From an uncultured Fidelibacterota bacterium (lineage in GTDB: Bacteria; Marinisomatota; Marinisomatia; Marinisomatales; UBA1611): a DNA stretch of 6,335 nt. Shown here piece after piece: positions 5,821-6,335 of this stretch (position 1 is the first letter of the stretch; each line of letters starts with the position of its first letter). The notes beneath the pieces were generated by a model, which was given only the letters and a program-made list of their open reading frames with translations, was not told where the DNA came from and did no database searches. The stretch lies in assembly GCA_913041325.1 (NCBI GenBank), contig CAJWHU010000091.1, forward strand, positions 1-6,335, given 5' to 3'. The position numbers and the translations under genes are program-made.

Positions 5821-6335
5821 TATTAATCCCAAGGTTATTGCGGCAGGACTATTTAATGTCGCACAGCAGAATGATGATTTAGATGGAGTTAGAGATGCTC
5901 TAGGGTTACTTAATCGTGTAGTAATGGAAAGTGGTCAGTTTCGCGTACTAATTCAATCAAAAAAAATCAATGGGAAATCGAAAGTAGAAATCCTCAACTC
6001 AGTCTTAGGCCAATTATCTCATCCTTTAGTCAACGAAATAGTATTCTTCCTCAAAGGTAGTAGCGCAGTCAGCGAACTGCGAGAGGTATCCAATTTGTAT
6101 GAATCAATGTACAAACACAAGAGTAAAACTATTGAAGTCCAAGGGGTGGTTGCTAGCGCAATGAGCGATCAGCAAATAGAAAATCTGAAAGATTCGCTTG
6201 ATGACATTCTAGGAAAAAAAACTAAGCTGTCGATTGAAGTAGACCCTCGCATAATCGGAGGGATCAAACTGCGCATTGACAACACCTTTTTGGATGCATC
6301 TATCCACAACCAGTTGCAGACACTTCGTTCTGAAC
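5810..6335 (+). CDS. atpH: F-type ATP synthase F1 subunit delta (3' end beyond window)
   Basis: Subunit delta caps the F1 alpha/beta head and ties it to the b stalk. ATG 5810, inside the end of atpF (11-bp overlap), opens a frame that stays open to the right edge, giving 175 complete codons. The family is about 175-185 aa, so only the last few residues should be missing. The N-terminal helical domain begins with NPKVIAAGLFNVAQQ, in place of the usual YAxALF-type opening. A SGQFRVLIQSKKI segment follows, the place where the family typically has F..LL..P.I. The C-terminal signature is clear: VDPRIIGGIKLRIDNTFLDASIHNQLQTL, with IGGIKLRI near 149-156, matching the family pattern of GG(I/L)..RIGD..(I/L)D.S. 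No Shine-Dalgarno sequence is evident, so coupling to atpF is likely. F1 alpha (atpA) would be expected next. Confidence 0.94.
   Translation, partial: MKRNINPKVIAAGLFNVAQQNDDLDGVRDALGLLNRVVMESGQFRVLIQSKKINGKSKVEILNSVLGQLSHPLVNEIVFFLKGSSAVSELREVSNLYESMYKHKSKTIEVQGVVASAMSDQQIENLKDSLDDILGKKTKLSIEVDPRIIGGIKLRIDNTFLDASIHNQLQTLRSE

Noticed and set aside
6300..6308. CTATCCACA, one mismatch from a DnaA box
   Set aside because: It is a single copy inside atpH with no cluster and no AT-rich unwinding region next to it, so it is no evidence for an origin.

Overview
This is an AT-rich bacterial chromosomal window carrying housekeeping genes. No mobile element, RNA gene, CRISPR array or integration site was found. 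The likely source is an uncultured or marine-type bacterium of the FCB group (Bacteroidota, Marinimicrobia and relatives). This is an inference from three things: most genes lack a Shine-Dalgarno sequence, the F0 c subunit has a Bacteroidota-like first helix (GIGK... then ARQPEA), and a bactofilin is paired with an M23 peptidase next to parAB. No lineage can be fixed from this sequence alone.

Layout. Positions 1-684 on the minus strand hold the N-terminal two thirds of L-threonine 3-dehydrogenase (tdh), cut by the left edge. A 144-bp divergent intergenic region (685-828) carries a good sigma70-type promoter for the rightward genes. A tight gene string follows on the plus strand: parA (829-1593), parB (1583-2461), a membrane-anchored M23 metallopeptidase (2472-3266), a bactofilin (3253-3597) and an AtpI-like F0 accessory protein (3584-3877). 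Neighbours overlap by 11-14 bp or are 10 bp apart, so this looks like one operon. A 189-bp gap without any ATG (3878-4066) holds an orphan perfect Shine-Dalgarno sequence and possibly the atp promoter. Next come atpB (a), atpE (c), atpF (b) and atpH (delta), the last cut by the right edge a few codons before its expected end. The order matches F-type ATP synthase operons, with the F1 genes presumably continuing to the right.

How the genes work together. ParA and ParB would segregate the chromosome origin. The bactofilin is a polymer-forming cytoskeletal protein, and its M23 partner would cut peptidoglycan cross-links at a site the bactofilin sets. AtpI and the F0/F1 subunits build the ATP synthase, AtpI being known to assist c-ring assembly. 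AtpI is translationally coupled to the bactofilin rather than to atpB, which joins the segregation/cell-shape cluster to the ATP synthase cluster.

No clearly new system is present. The points most worth a second look are the parAB-M23-bactofilin-atpI linkage, the orphan Shine-Dalgarno sequence in a genome that rarely uses one, an extra glutamate in the second helix of the c subunit, the His/Glu arrangement in the a subunit, and the polar N-terminal extension of the b subunit.
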